From Halovulum marinum (lineage in GTDB: Bacteria > Pseudomonadota > Alphaproteobacteria > Rhodobacterales > Rhodobacteraceae): a stretch of 64,000 nucleotides of DNA. The position numbers and the translations under genes are program-made. Under the pieces are notes generated by a model, which was not told the origin of the DNA, made no database searches, and saw only the letters and a list, made by a program, of their open reading frames with translations. Location of the stretch: positions 124,001 through 188,000 of the forward strand of contig NZ_WIND01000002.1 in NCBI RefSeq assembly GCF_009697225.1, written 5' to 3'. Shown here piece by piece: positions 52,432 to 62,692 of the stretch (position 1 is its first letter; every line of letters begins with the position of its first letter).

Positions 52432-53532
52432 ATGACCAAAGTATTACCATGGGAATTTGAAGCGCGCTCAGATCGACTGTTCATCCACTTCGATGTGGAT
52501 GAACACTTCCTTAAGTTGGGCACCTTCATCGAAACGGCGGAGAGCGCGAGAAAGGTTATTGAGGCGCTCAATAGCACCTTTTTTCAAGGCTCGTTGGACT
52601 ATGAACTAATAGTCCTACCGCCTGAAAGCGGTACCTTTCTATCGAAACTAGCCGTCCTAGTAGGGGTGCCCGGCGCAGTTTTTGCTTTCCTTAACAGTGA
52701 CGTAGGGTCTGCCTATGTTGAAGGTTTAACCGGGAAGCCGCCAGCTGAATGGGCAAAGGAAATCGGGGAAAACCACCAAGAACGAATTCAAACCTTGCAA
52801 GGACTGGCCTCACCAGAAGATGAAGAGCCGCAGGACGGCGAAGAAGTCTTGGAGCCAACAGTGCCCTTGCCGGAAGATCATGACGCTGCGTGCCGCATGG
52901 GAGCGAAGATCGTAGTCGGCATGACGCGGGGCGTGTTCGAAAGAAGCAACGATGAACTTACCAAAATTGGTATGGAAATTGGTGACCTCTCTGACGCCCT
53001 AGACGCGCGAGCGGAATTCTTTGCTGCCTGTATCGAAGATCGCGATGTAAAGCGCATTGGCTTTTCAAGCGATGATGATTTCCCGATCCCTCGCAATCAA
53101 TTCCCTGAGCGCGCCCAGAGACCCGCCCGAAAGGAAAAAGATGATGAGCCACCAGAATGGACGGTCACAATCGAAGGCATTTACGTGACCTCGCCGAACT
53201 GGGATCAGGAAGACCAGAAGACTCGTCAATGGAAGGGCAAGGACTCAATTCGTCGTGACTGCTTTTTCGTCATTGAAGACGCTGAGTTCTGGCATTTGGT
53301 GAAGCGGAAGGACTTGCACGTCGAGGTTCTGGATAATCTCAAGGTGCAGTGGGCATTTCAGATGATTGATGGAAAGCCCAAAAACCGCCGGGTGTTGCGT
53401 GTGCTAGAGTTCAATGGGGACATGCTTGCGGAACCTTTGACGCCCGATGCAATCAAGGCGCTTCTTGGCGATTTTACGACAGCGGATGCGCCACGCAGGC
53501 AGCCGTCACTCTTTGATGGCAAAGATGAGTGA
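52432..53532 (+). CDS. orphan protein of unknown function, probably horizontally acquired
   Basis: This protein has 366 residues from ATG 52432 (GGAGG 13 bases upstream), or 378 from ATG 52396. I do not recognise the family. The N-terminal 60 residues look globular (FEARSDRLFIHFDVDEHF), then a short hydrophobic segment near residues 72-92 (KLAVLVGVPGAVFAFL), then a long acidic, hydrophilic region and a C-terminal alpha/beta part with WTVTIEGIYVTSPNWD and FFVIEDAEFWHLV. Codon use is clearly AT-richer than every neighbour, with AAA, GAA and TTT frequent. It sits alone between imuA and pfkB with no mobility gene. It might be an accessory or defence-type gene, but nothing in the sequence proves it. 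Confidence 0.8.
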   Translation: MTKVLPWEFEARSDRLFIHFDVDEHFLKLGTFIETAESARKVIEALNSTFFQGSLDYELIVLPPESGTFLSKLAVLVGVPGAVFAFLNSDVGSAYVEGLTGKPPAEWAKEIGENHQERIQTLQGLASPEDEEPQDGEEVLEPTVPLPEDHDAACRMGAKIVVGMTRGVFERSNDELTKIGMEIGDLSDALDARAEFFAACIEDRDVKRIGFSSDDDFPIPRNQFPERAQRPARKEKDDEPPEWTVTIEGIYVTSPNWDQEDQKTRQWKGKDSIRRDCFFVIEDAEFWHLVKRKDLHVEVLDNLKVQWAFQMIDGKPKNRRVLRVLEFNGDMLAEPLTPDAIKALLGDFTTADAPRRQPSLFDGKDE

Positions 53533-53592
53533 AAGGGCCGGCGTCCCCCGGGGGGGCTTGGCGGAAGCGCGGCGGCCTGCCATCAAGGACGC

Positions 53593-54540
<948 letters not shown>

Positions 54541-54655
54541 CCGGCGATTGACGCCACCGGGCGCTGCGGCCACACTCCGCCGCGCCAGTTCGGTATACCA
54601 ATGCCGCGCCCGTCCGGGCGGCGGCGCCGCCGCGCATCTTCAAGGGAGGAATTTC

Positions 54656-55393
54656 ATGACCCAGACCGCCATCGTCACCGGCGCCGGCAGCGGCATCGGC
54701 GCCGCCACCGCCCGCGCATTCCTCGAGGCCGGCTACAACGTCGCCCTGCTGGGCCGCCGCGAGGCGCCGCTGCAGGACACCGCCCAGGGCCACGAGCGCG
54801 CGCTGTGCCTGCCCACCGACGTCACCGACGACGCCGCCGTCGACGCCGCGTTCGACAAGGCCGCGGCGCGGTTCGGACGGATCGACGTGCTGTTCAACAA
54901 CGCCGGCACCAACACCCCGGGACGGCCGATCGACGAGATCGGCGTCGACGAGTGGCGGCAGGTGATCGACGTCAACCTGACCGGCGCCTTCCTGTGCGCC
55001 CGCGCCGCGTTCCGGCACATGCGCGCGCAGGACCCGCAGGGCGGGCGGATCATTAACAACGGCTCGATCTCGGCGCATGTGCCGCGCCCCGGCTCGGTGC
55101 CCTACACCGCCAGCAAGCACGCGATCAGCGGCCTGACCAAGACGCTGAGCCTGGACGGCCGGCGCTTCAACATCGCCTGCGGCCAGGTCGACATCGGCAA
55201 CGCGCTGACCGACATGGCCGCGCGCATGGTCGAGGGCGTGCCGCAGGCCGACGGCGCGATCAAGGCCGAGCCGGTGATGAAGGCCGGCGACGTCGCCCGC
55301 GCGGTGGTCCACATGGCCAGCCTGCCGCTGGACACCAACATCCAGACGATGACGATCATGGCCTCGGCGATGCCGTACATCGGCCGCGGCTGA
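54656..55393 (+). CDS. short-chain dehydrogenase/reductase
   Basis: This 245-residue classical SDR has the cofactor motif TGAGSGIG (residues 9-16), NNAG, the catalytic serine in NNGSISAH and the YTASK motif. GGGAGGA lies 6 bases before the ATG. The cofactor pocket has an arginine pair after the second strand (LLGRREA), which hints at NADP. The substrate is unknown. A strong hairpin at 55415-55446 closes the gene. Confidence 0.87.
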   Translation: MTQTAIVTGAGSGIGAATARAFLEAGYNVALLGRREAPLQDTAQGHERALCLPTDVTDDAAVDAAFDKAAARFGRIDVLFNNAGTNTPGRPIDEIGVDEWRQVIDVNLTGAFLCARAAFRHMRAQDPQGGRIINNGSISAHVPRPGSVPYTASKHAISGLTKTLSLDGRRFNIACGQVDIGNALTDMAARMVEGVPQADGAIKAEPVMKAGDVARAVVHMASLPLDTNIQTMTIMASAMPYIGRG

Positions 55394-55414
55394 GCCTGCG
55401 GCGCCCGGAACACC

Positions 55415-55446
55415 GACGGTCGCGCCGCCTGCGTGGCGCGACCGTC
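55415..55446 (+). terminator. strong hairpin after the SDR gene
   Basis: A perfect 12-bp stem (GACGGTCGCGCC and its complement) with an eight-base loop starts 22 bases after the stop codon. It is followed by GC-rich sequence rather than a T run, so termination may be partial or Rho-aided. Confidence 0.55.
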
Positions 55447-55565
55447 CCGGGCCGCGGGGCCGGGCGCCGGATAGGGGCGACCGGCGCATGTTCCTTGCGG
55501 GAAAGTTTTCTTGCGCACCCCGGGCGGCTGCACTTAGCCTTGGACGCGGGCAACAGGGTGGGGAC

Positions 55566-56039
55566 ATGGCGCAGATCAACGAGCAGCGAATGGCGGGAGA
55601 CATCGACGGCGACTTCGTGGTGTTCCTGATCGGCATGCGGATCAACAGGCCCTGGAAGCTGCACAAATGGCTGCCGGTGGTCATGGGCATGCCCCGGATG
55701 CTGAAGGAACTGGATGTGCTGCCGGCAGAGGAAACCGGGTTCCTGGGGCACAACGGCCTGGGGCTGGGCACGATCGTCCAGTACTGGCGCAGCTTCGACC
55801 ACCTTGAGGCGTACGCGCGCTCGAAGGACCATGCCCATTTCCCGGCCTGGATCGCCTTCAACAAGCGGATGAAGACCAGCCGCACGGATGTCGGCATCTG
55901 GCACGAGACCTACCTGGTGAAGGCCGGGCAGTACGAGGCGATCTATTCGGGGATGCCGCCCTACGGGCTCGGCCGGATCTCGCGCCTTGTCCCGGCGACC
56001 GGCAACCGCAACGAGGCGCGGGCGCGGCTGACCGGCTAG
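55566..56039 (+). CDS. DUF4188 domain-containing protein
   Basis: This 157-residue single-domain protein is of the monooxygenase-like DUF4188 family: [25 protein letters not shown], then [27 protein letters not shown] and [11 protein letters not shown]. The ferredoxin-like alpha/beta-barrel fold is shared with small haem or antibiotic-synthesis monooxygenases; no catalytic role is established for this family. The ATG at 55566 is chosen because the family begins near here. It converges on the DMT transporter gene. Confidence 0.85.
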   Translation: MAQINEQRMAGDIDGDFVVFLIGMRINRPWKLHKWLPVVMGMPRMLKELDVLPAEETGFLGHNGLGLGTIVQYWRSFDHLEAYARSKDHAHFPAWIAFNKRMKTSRTDVGIWHETYLVKAGQYEAIYSGMPPYGLGRISRLVPATGNRNEARARLTG

Positions 56040-56070
56040 GGCCGGCCGCGCGGGCGGCGGATGCGCGGGC

Positions 56071-57003
56071 CTAGCGCGGCCCGCCCGCGGTGCCGCCGGG
56101 GGTCGTCACCGGCTTTTTCGGCGGGCGCTTGCGCTCGCGCAGCCAGATGTAGAGGCCGGCGCCGACGATCACTGCGGTGCCGGCGATGGTGTTGGCGTCG
56201 GGCGGCTGGCGGAACACCGCCCAGCTGATGATCGAGACGTAGATGATCTGGATGTAGACCATCGGCGCCAGCGTCGATGCCGGGGCATAGCGGTAGCCCA
56301 CCGTCAGCAGCGAATGGCCCAGCGTGGCGAACAGCCCCATGGCGACGAACGCCAGCCAGTCGGCCACGCCCTGCGGCCAGGCCCAGCCGAAGAACAGCAC
56401 CGGCGAGAGCAGCAGCGTCGGCACCCCCGAGGTGACGATCTGCCCGGTCGGGTTGTCGTCGCGCCCGGCGATCATCCGCGACAGCACGAAGTACATCGAC
56501 GCGCAGGTCAGCGCGCCCAGCGACAGGAACATCGCCCAGTGGAAATCGGCGCCCCAGGGCTCGGTGATGATCAGCACCCCGGAGAACCCGACCAGGATGG
56601 CGAGAAAGCGGCGCAGCCCGACGGTCTCGCCCAGCAGCGGGATCGACAGCAGGCAGACCAGCACCGGCGAGGCGAAGAAGATCGCCGTGGTCACCGTAAG
56701 CGGCAGGTAGCTGAGCGCGGTGAAGTTCAACATCGTGCTGCCGAGCAGCATCAGCGCCCGGCCCAGCTGCAGGCCCGGCGCGTTCGGGCGCAGCACCGAC
56801 AGCCCCTCGCGCGGCAGGAAGATCAGCAGCGAGGCGACGAAATTGCCGGCGTAGCGCACGAACGCCACCTGCAACGCCGGCAGGCCGGCGGCGGCCAGCC
56901 ACTTGGCGCTGGTGTCGATCAGGGTGAAGCTGAAGAAGGCGCCGGCCATGATGGCCAGCGCCAGCCGCACCCGATCCTCGCGCGGACGCGGGGCGTGTCT
57001 CAA
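56071..57003 (-). CDS. DMT-superfamily transporter (EamA domains)
   Basis: This is a 310-residue inner-membrane protein with about ten hydrophobic helices in two repeated EamA halves. The start is uncertain: a TTG at 57003 gives RHAPRPRED before the first helix, and a GTG at 56970 is an alternative; no clear ribosome site precedes either. It follows the DenD-like gene after ten bases, so it ends the sugar-acid cluster and may import or export a metabolite of that pathway. Such proteins are promiscuous exporters. Confidence 0.88.
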   Translation of the reverse strand: MRHAPRPREDRVRLALAIMAGAFFSFTLIDTSAKWLAAAGLPALQVAFVRYAGNFVASLLIFLPREGLSVLRPNAPGLQLGRALMLLGSTMLNFTALSYLPLTVTTAIFFASPVLVCLLSIPLLGETVGLRRFLAILVGFSGVLIITEPWGADFHWAMFLSLGALTCASMYFVLSRMIAGRDDNPTGQIVTSGVPTLLLSPVLFFGWAWPQGVADWLAFVAMGLFATLGHSLLTVGYRYAPASTLAPMVYIQIIYVSIISWAVFRQPPDANTIAGTAVIVGAGLYIWLRERKRPPKKPVTTPGGTAGGPR

Positions 57004-57013
57004 GATCGCGCCA

Positions 57014-57991
57014 TCACGATTGCGCGACGTCCCGGTGGTCGTCCTCGAGGAACCAGCGCACGCTGTCCTCGAAGCTGTCGGGCGCGCGGAAGCCGAGGCG
57101 CACCGCCTTTTCCGGCAGCAGGCGCTGGCGCCAGCCCATGACGATCTTCTCGATCACCGGGTCGGCGTTCCAGGTGATCAGTTTCGCCGGTTCCGGCCCG
57201 GCGACGCGGGTCATGGCGTCGACCATCTCGCCCACGGTGTCGGTGCGGCCCGGCAGGTTGATGTTGCGGTTCGGCCCGAAATCCGCGCCGTCGATGGTGG
57301 CGGCGTGCAGCAGGTGCTCGACGATCATCCGCGGCGGCAGGTGCCACACCGGATAGTCGCGCGAGACCGGGCAGTTCGCCGGCTCGCCCTGCAGCGGCTC
57401 GCGGAAGATCGACGACATGAACGACGAGGCCGCCGCGTTCGGCCTGCCGGGGCGGATCGAGATCGTCGGCAGCCGCAGCCCGCGCCCGTCGAGAAACCCC
57501 TTGCGGCTCATGTCGTTGAGCAGCAGCTCGCCGATCGCCTTCTGGGTGCCGTACGAGGTCTGCGGGTTCAGCTCGACCCCGTCCGTCACCGGGTCCGGCG
57601 CCTCGCCGCCGTGCACCGCGCAGGAGGACGAGTAGACCAGCACCGGGCTGTCGCCCTGCCGGCGCGCGGCCTGGAAGATGTTCAGCGTGCCGTCGAGGTT
57701 GACCCGCATGCCGAGGTCGAAATCCGCCTCGGCCGCGCCCGAGACCACTGCGGCGAGGTGGAAGATCACGTCCTGCCCGCCTTCGTAGGCCTGCGCGACC
57801 GCCGATGCGTCCGAGATGTCGGCGGCCAGCGTGCGCACCGGGAACGGCGCCTCGGGCGCCTTCGGCTCGGCCAGGTCGATCAGCGTCATCGCGGTGATCT
57901 GCCGGCCGCGCAGCGAGCCGTCGGCGGCCAGGCGTCTGGCCAGTTTCTGGCCGATGAAGCCGCCGCCGCCGGTGATGAGGACCTTGGTCAT
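57014..57991 (-). CDS. NAD-dependent epimerase/dehydratase family protein, D-erythronate dehydrogenase (DenD)-like
   Basis: This 325-residue extended SDR shows the cofactor motif TGGGGFIG at residues 7-14, YSSSCAVHGG with the active-site serine, and YGTQKAIGE containing the catalytic Tyr-Lys. The ISIRPGRPNAAASSF stretch and overall layout match DenD, which oxidises D-erythronate to 2-oxo-tetronate. In DenD loci a kinase (DtnK/OtnK), aldolase (OtnC) and isomerase usually follow; these are missing here, so the true substrate may differ. It lies 20 bases after the SDR gene. Confidence 0.82.
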   Translation of the reverse strand: MTKVLITGGGGFIGQKLARRLAADGSLRGRQITAMTLIDLAEPKAPEAPFPVRTLAADISDASAVAQAYEGGQDVIFHLAAVVSGAAEADFDLGMRVNLDGTLNIFQAARRQGDSPVLVYSSSCAVHGGEAPDPVTDGVELNPQTSYGTQKAIGELLLNDMSRKGFLDGRGLRLPTISIRPGRPNAAASSFMSSIFREPLQGEPANCPVSRDYPVWHLPPRMIVEHLLHAATIDGADFGPNRNINLPGRTDTVGEMVDAMTRVAGPEPAKLITWNADPVIEKIVMGWRQRLLPEKAVRLGFRAPDSFEDSVRWFLEDDHRDVAQS

Positions 57992-58011
57992 GTCGTTTCC
58001 TTCCCTTCGGT

Positions 58012-58731
58012 TCAGCCGGCCATGCCGCCGTCGATGATGTGCGCCTGGCCGGTGGTGAAGCCGCTTTCGTCCGAGGCCAGGTAGACGCCCAGCGCGGCGA
58101 TCTCGTCGGCGCGGGCGATGCGGCCCATGGGCTGGCGGGCGATGAATTCCTTCATCGCCTTCTCGTAGTTGCCGGTGGCCTTCAGCCGCTGGTGCAGCGA
58201 CGGGCTGTCGACGGTGCCGGGGCAGATCGCGTTGCAGCGCACGCCGGTGGTGACGAAATCCTTGGCGACCGACTTGGTCAGGCCGATCACGGCGGCCTTG
58301 GTGGTGCCGTAGACGCAGCGGTTCGGCACGCCCATCACCGAGCCGGCGACCGAGGCGACGTTGACGATCGAGCCGGCGCCGCGTTCGATCATGCCGGGCA
58401 GCGCGGCCTGGATGGTGCGCACCATCGCCCGCACGTTCAGCTCGAACGCGAAGTCGAGATCGGCGTCGGTGGCGTCCAGCACGGTGCCGGCGTGCACCAC
58501 CCCGGCGCAGTTGAACAGGATGTCCGGCGCCGCCGCGCCGACCGTCGCGCGCACCGCCGCGCCGTCGGTTACGTCCAGCGCCGCGGTCTCGCACTCCAGC
58601 CCGGCCAGCAGCTCGGCGTTCAGGTCGGTGGCGGTCACCTCGGCGCCTTCGCGGATGAAGGCCTCGGCGGTGGCGCGGCCGATTCCCTGGCCGGCGGCGG
58701 TGATGAAGGCGCGCTTGCCCTTGAGGCGCAT
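58012..58731 (-). CDS. SDR, 2-keto-3-deoxy-L-fuconate dehydrogenase (DHRS6/BDH2-type)-like
   Basis: This 239-residue classical SDR has TAAGQGIG, NCAG, the serine in NVASVAGS and the YGTTK motif. It strongly resembles the DHRS6/BDH2 branch: NRCVYGTTKAAVIGLTKSVA and RCNAICPGTVDSPSL are near-diagnostic. Bacterial members of that branch oxidise 2-keto-3-deoxy-L-fuconate or similar deoxy sugar acids with NAD. The ATG at 58731 (MRLKGKR) is chosen over a longer frame. It sits between the beta-hydroxyacid dehydrogenase and the DenD-like gene. Confidence 0.85.
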   Translation of the reverse strand: MRLKGKRAFITAAGQGIGRATAEAFIREGAEVTATDLNAELLAGLECETAALDVTDGAAVRATVGAAAPDILFNCAGVVHAGTVLDATDADLDFAFELNVRAMVRTIQAALPGMIERGAGSIVNVASVAGSVMGVPNRCVYGTTKAAVIGLTKSVAKDFVTTGVRCNAICPGTVDSPSLHQRLKATGNYEKAMKEFIARQPMGRIARADEIAALGVYLASDESGFTTGQAHIIDGGMAG

Positions 58732-58818
58732 GACGGGTCCCTTTCGTCCGTTTAAACTTAGAAGACCATTACGCCGCGCCCGCGGCATTGTCACGGGGGG
58801 CGCGCGCGCGGCGGGCGG

Positions 58819-59718
58819 TCAGGGCTTGCGGGTGTCGTCGAACAGCGCCGAGAACCAGTCCACCATCTCGGGCACCATGCGCTCGCCCCAGCCGGTGGCC
58901 TTGGCCAGCCCCAGCGCGTTCTTCGCCGCGCCGGACATCTGGCTGGCCGCGCCCAGCTCGTCCGCCATCTGCACGTAATAGCCGATGTCCTTGCGGGCGT
59001 TGGCGACGCTGAACGCCAGCTGGATATCTTCGTCGATCGCGTGCGCCTTGACGAAATCCATCATCCCCGAGCGCAGCGGCCCGGCCGCCATCACCTGGTA
59101 GACCGACGCGCGGTCGATCCCGGCGCGGTCGGCCATGGCGAACGCCTCGGACATGGCGCAGGCGGTGGTCATGGCGAAGAAGTTGTTGATCAGCTTGATC
59201 GTGTGCCCGGTGCCGACGGCGCCGAGGTGGAACACGTTCTCGCCCAGATCGTCCAGCACCGGCTTGACCGCGTCGTAGGTGGCGCGGTCGCCGGCGGCCA
59301 TGACGTTCAGCTTGCCGTCGACCGCGTGCGCCGGGGTGCGCCCCAGCGGCGCGTCCAGCATCGTGCCGCCGGCCTGCGCCACCTGCGCCGCCAGCGCCTT
59401 GGTCGAGCCGGGCAGCGAGGTGCCGAAGTCGATCACCACCGCGCCCTCGCGCAGGCCCGCGATCACGCCGTCATCGCCCAGCATCCGCGCCTCGACCGAG
59501 GCCGAGGTGTCGACGCAGAGCATGACGATGTCCGAGGCGGCGGCAAGCTCGCGCGCGGTCCTCGCCTCGCTCGCGCCGCGGTCGACCGCCTTGTCGACCG
59601 CCGCGCGCGCGCGGTTGGCGATCACGGTCAGCGCATAGCCCTTGTCCTGCAGCCGACCGACCATCGCGGCCCCCATCAGGCCCAGGCCGATGAATCCGAT
59701 TGCGGGTCTGTCGCTCAT
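58819..59718 (-). CDS. beta-hydroxyacid dehydrogenase (3-hydroxyisobutyrate dehydrogenase/tartronate semialdehyde reductase family)
   Basis: This 299-residue NAD(P)-dependent oxidoreductase shows the N-terminal Rossmann motif GFIGLGLMG (residues 8-16), the substrate-binding region DAPLGRTP and the catalytic lysine in GHTIKLINN. GGAGG lies 5 bases before the ATG. Family members reduce tartronate semialdehyde or oxidise L-threonate and 3-hydroxyisobutyrate; the sugar-acid neighbours favour a C4 acid or tartronate semialdehyde. A possible promoter lies about 200 bases upstream. Confidence 0.87.
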   Translation of the reverse strand: MSDRPAIGFIGLGLMGAAMVGRLQDKGYALTVIANRARAAVDKAVDRGASEARTARELAAASDIVMLCVDTSASVEARMLGDDGVIAGLREGAVVIDFGTSLPGSTKALAAQVAQAGGTMLDAPLGRTPAHAVDGKLNVMAAGDRATYDAVKPVLDDLGENVFHLGAVGTGHTIKLINNFFAMTTACAMSEAFAMADRAGIDRASVYQVMAAGPLRSGMMDFVKAHAIDEDIQLAFSVANARKDIGYYVQMADELGAASQMSGAAKNALGLAKATGWGERMVPEMVDWFSALFDDTRKP

Positions 59719-60063
59719 GGGAGTCCTCCGGAATTGCGTTCGTCACATGTGTCGGCGAGCACCTGGAGCGCACCCGGCCGGCCCGGCTCGTCCGCCATTC
59801 CGCGCCGGCGCCGTTGCCGCCGGTGGCGTGCGCCGGGCGCGGCGTCAGCCGGGCGATCAGCGGACGGTCGTCGGCGGTGGTGCTGGTCATGCAGGGTTCC
59901 ATGTGCGCGGCGGATGCCGCAAGGTCAGGTATCAACCGTAACATGAGCGATTTCAAGTGGTCGCGGACCTGCGCGTCGCCGCCCGAGCGGAACCGGGCCC
60001 GATCGGGTCGTCCGGCGCCACGTCCTGTTGATCGCCGCGCAGCGGGGCGCGCACCGTCACGGC
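59719..60063. other. 345-base gap inside the sugar-acid cluster
   Basis: No gene is supported here. On the minus strand TTGAAA (59951-59956) and GATACC (59928-59933) are spaced by 17 bases, suggesting that the dehydrogenase-SDR-denD part has its own promoter. An ATG-started frame from 59890 runs out of phase into the next gene and shows no family, so it is taken as leader sequence. Confidence 0.45.
59928..59956 (-). promoter_or_regulatory. putative promoter for the dehydrogenase-SDR-denD transcript
   Basis: TTGAAA and GATACC hexamers with a 17-base spacer lie on the minus strand, about 210 bases ahead of the dehydrogenase start. The second hexamer is a weak match, so this rests mainly on the -35 box and spacing. 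Confidence 0.35.
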
Positions 60064-61086
60064 TCAGAACCGGCCCCGGGTGATGATGTCCTGCGCCAGT
60101 TCCAGCGCGGCGCGGCCGTCGGCGCCGGAGCACAGCGGCGCGGCGCCGTGGCGCACCACGTCGCACAGGTGGTCGATCTGCGCCGCCAGCGGCTCGGTCG
60201 GCGGCACCGGCGCGGCGGCGGTGCGCACCGCCGGCTCGGACCAGTCGCGGGCGCCGTCCCACAGCGTCAGCGACGGAAATCCCAGCGCGCCGGCGGTGCC
60301 GACGAAGCGGTAGCAGTCGTCGCCGCCGGCGGCGATCGCCGGGTTCTCGCCGGTGGCGGTCTCGAACCCCCAGGGGCTGGGCGCGCTGTCGGTGAACAGG
60401 ATGGTGCCCAGTGCGCCGTTCTCGAAGCGCAGCGCGACGGCGCCGCTGTCCTCGGTCGCGCCGCGGCGGATCGCGGTGGACAGCAGCGGCTGCGCCTCGG
60501 CGATCGGCCCCAGCAGGTAGTGCAGCAGGTCGAGGTCGTGCACCAGGTTGATCAGCACCGGCGAGCCCGCGTCGCCGCTGCGCCAGGGCACGTCGAAATA
60601 GCCGTCCGGCTTGCGCACGCACCACATCCCCGAGACGCCGACCACCCGGCCGATGGCGCCGGTGGCCAGCAACGCGCGGGCGCGGGCGGCGACGGCGTGG
60701 GTGCGGCGGTGGTGGCCGACCAGCAGCGGCACGTCGGCGGCCTCGCAGGCGGCGATCAGCGCGTCGGCCTGCTCCAGCGTGGCGGCGATCGGCTTCTCGA
60801 CCAGCACTGTCCAGCCCCGCGCCGCCGCCTGCGCGCCCAGCGGCGCGTGCAGCCCGGTGGGGGTGGCGATGATCGCCGCCTCGGCGGCGACGTCGACATC
60901 GTCGAGCGCGGCGAAGCAGGGCGCGTCGTGCGCGGCGCGCAGGGGCTCGGACGGATCGACCACGGCGGCCAGGGTGGCGCGGGGATGCGCGGCGACCGCC
61001 TGCGCGTGGCGCGCGCCGACCGAGCCGGCGCCGACCACCACGACGCGCACCGGGTCCCCCACGGACGGCGCCGCGCCCGCGCTCAT
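60064..61086 (-). CDS. Gfo/Idh/MocA-family oxidoreductase
   Basis: This 340-residue protein has an N-terminal Rossmann fold (VVVVGAGSVGARHAQAV), the conserved EKP motif (VLVEKPIAA, with the catalytic-region lysine) and a C-terminal alpha/beta domain with NLVHDLDLLHYLLG. The family oxidises or reduces sugars, inositols and related polyols with NAD(P). It follows the UxaA-type gene after about 115 bases in the same direction, so it probably acts in the same sugar-acid pathway. Confidence 0.87.
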   Translation of the reverse strand: MSAGAAPSVGDPVRVVVVGAGSVGARHAQAVAAHPRATLAAVVDPSEPLRAAHDAPCFAALDDVDVAAEAAIIATPTGLHAPLGAQAAARGWTVLVEKPIAATLEQADALIAACEAADVPLLVGHHRRTHAVAARARALLATGAIGRVVGVSGMWCVRKPDGYFDVPWRSGDAGSPVLINLVHDLDLLHYLLGPIAEAQPLLSTAIRRGATEDSGAVALRFENGALGTILFTDSAPSPWGFETATGENPAIAAGGDDCYRFVGTAGALGFPSLTLWDGARDWSEPAVRTAAAPVPPTEPLAAQIDHLCDVVRHGAAPLCSGADGRAALELAQDIITRGRF

Positions 61087-61201
61087 CGCGGCGCCAGGTC
61101 CGGGGGCCGCAGCGCGCGCCCGGGCCGGGCCGGCGCCCGGGCCGGCGCCCGGACCGGCAACGCGGACGGCGAGGCGGGCAGGGGCAGGGGCCGCGCCGCG
61201 A

Positions 61202-62692
61202 TCACATCACCGCGCCGATCTGCCAGGGCACGAACTCGTGGTCGCCCAGCCCCTGCGCCTCGGACTTGGTCTTCTCGCCCGAGGCGACGCGCAGCAGCGT
61301 CTCGTAGATCTCGCGGCCGACCTGCTCGACGCCGGCGCCGTCGAGGATCGAGCCGGCGTTGATGTCCATGTCGTCGGTCATGCGTTCGTACATCCGGGTG
61401 TTGGTGGCGATCTTCATCGACGGCGTCGGCTTGGCGCCGAAGGCCGACCCGCGGCCGGTGGTGAACGCGATCAGGTTGCAGCCCGAGGCGATCTGGCCGG
61501 TGACGCTGGCCGGATCGTAGCCGGGGCTGTCCATGAAGGTGAAGCCCTTCGCGGTCACCGCCTCGCCGTACTTGTAGACCCCGGTCAGCGGCGTGGTGCC
61601 GCCCTTGGCGGCCGCGCCCAGCGATTTCTCGAGGATCGTGGTCAGCCCGCCCGTCTTGTTGCCGGGCGAGGGGTTGTTGTCCATCGAGCCCTTGTTGCGG
61701 ACGCAGTAGTCCTCCCACCAGCGGATCCGTTCGAGCAGCTTCTCGCCGATCTCGCGGCTGGCGGCGCGGGCGGTCAGCAGGTGTTCGGCGCCGTAGATCT
61801 CGGGGGTTTCGGCCAGCACGCCGGTGCCGCCCTGCGCGACCAGCAGGTCGCAGGCGTGGCCCAGCGCCGGGTTCGCGGTGATCCCCGACCAGGCGTCCGA
61901 GCCGCCGCACTGCAGCGCCAGCATCAGCTCGGACGCCGGGCATTCCTCGCGCCGGGCGGCATCGACCAGCGGCAGCATCTGCTCGATCTTCTCGATGCCC
62001 ATTTCGACCGTCTTGCGGATGCCGCCGACGTCCTGGATGTTCATCTTCTGGAACAGCGGGCCGGGGACCAGCCCGTAGGCCTCGACCAGCCAGTCTATCT
62101 GGTTGATCTCGCAGCCCAGCCCGGCCATCAGCACGGCGCCGACGTTGGGGTGCTTGGCGTAGCCCCACATCACCCGCTGCAGCGCCTCGAAGCCGTCGCC
62201 GTCGCCGGCCATGCCGCAGCCGGTGCCGTGCACGAAGGCGGCGACGCCGTCGACGTTGGGATAGGCGGCCAGACGCTCGGGGGTGAAGTGCGCGGCGATC
62301 ATCCGCGCCGCGGTCGCCGAGCAGTTCACCGAGGTCAGCACCGCGATGTAGTTGCGGGTGCCGACGCGGCCGGTGGCGCGGCGGTAGCCCATGAAGCTGT
62401 CGCGGCTCGCCGGTTCGGACGCGGGGCGCAGGTTGGTCGAGAACTCGTAGGTCTGCTCGACATTGCGGAATTCCAGGTTGTGCGTGTGCACGTGCGCGCC
62501 CTGCGCGATGTCCTCGGCGGCATAGCCGATCAGCTGGGCGTATTTCCTGACCGGGGCGCCCCCGGGGATGTCCTCGGCCGCCATCTTGTGGCCGCGCGGG
62601 ATCAGCTGGGTCGCGCCGGCGGTGCCCACCTCCAGCGGGCGGACGGCGGTGACGACATTGTCGGAGGCATCGAGGCGGATGGTGTCGGGCAT
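61202..62692 (-). CDS. UxaA-family altronate/galactarate-type dehydratase
   Basis: This 496-residue iron-dependent hydrolyase carries a SAF-like N-terminal domain (about residues 1-85), then the large UxaA domain with GYRRATGRVGTRNYIAV, HGTGCGM, GLGCEINQI and the cysteine-containing LQCGGSDAWSG and IASGCNLIAFTTGRGSA. These conserved cysteines and histidines bind the catalytic metal. The SAF and main domains are fused, as in full-length UxaA or GarD. It dehydrates a sugar acid such as altronate or galactarate, giving a 2-keto-3-deoxy acid. It is first in the minus-strand cluster. Confidence 0.9.
   Translation of the reverse strand: MPDTIRLDASDNVVTAVRPLEVGTAGATQLIPRGHKMAAEDIPGGAPVRKYAQLIGYAAEDIAQGAHVHTHNLEFRNVEQTYEFSTNLRPASEPASRDSFMGYRRATGRVGTRNYIAVLTSVNCSATAARMIAAHFTPERLAAYPNVDGVAAFVHGTGCGMAGDGDGFEALQRVMWGYAKHPNVGAVLMAGLGCEINQIDWLVEAYGLVPGPLFQKMNIQDVGGIRKTVEMGIEKIEQMLPLVDAARREECPASELMLALQCGGSDAWSGITANPALGHACDLLVAQGGTGVLAETPEIYGAEHLLTARAASREIGEKLLERIRWWEDYCVRNKGSMDNNPSPGNKTGGLTTILEKSLGAAAKGGTTPLTGVYKYGEAVTAKGFTFMDSPGYDPASVTGQIASGCNLIAFTTGRGSAFGAKPTPSMKIATNTRMYERMTDDMDINAGSILDGAGVEQVGREIYETLLRVASGEKTKSEAQGLGDHEFVPWQIGAVM

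Noticed and set aside
59720-59890. Possible leader peptide gene ahead of the beta-hydroxyacid dehydrogenase
   Set aside because: The frame has no ribosome site, runs out of phase far into the next gene and shows no regulatory codon run.
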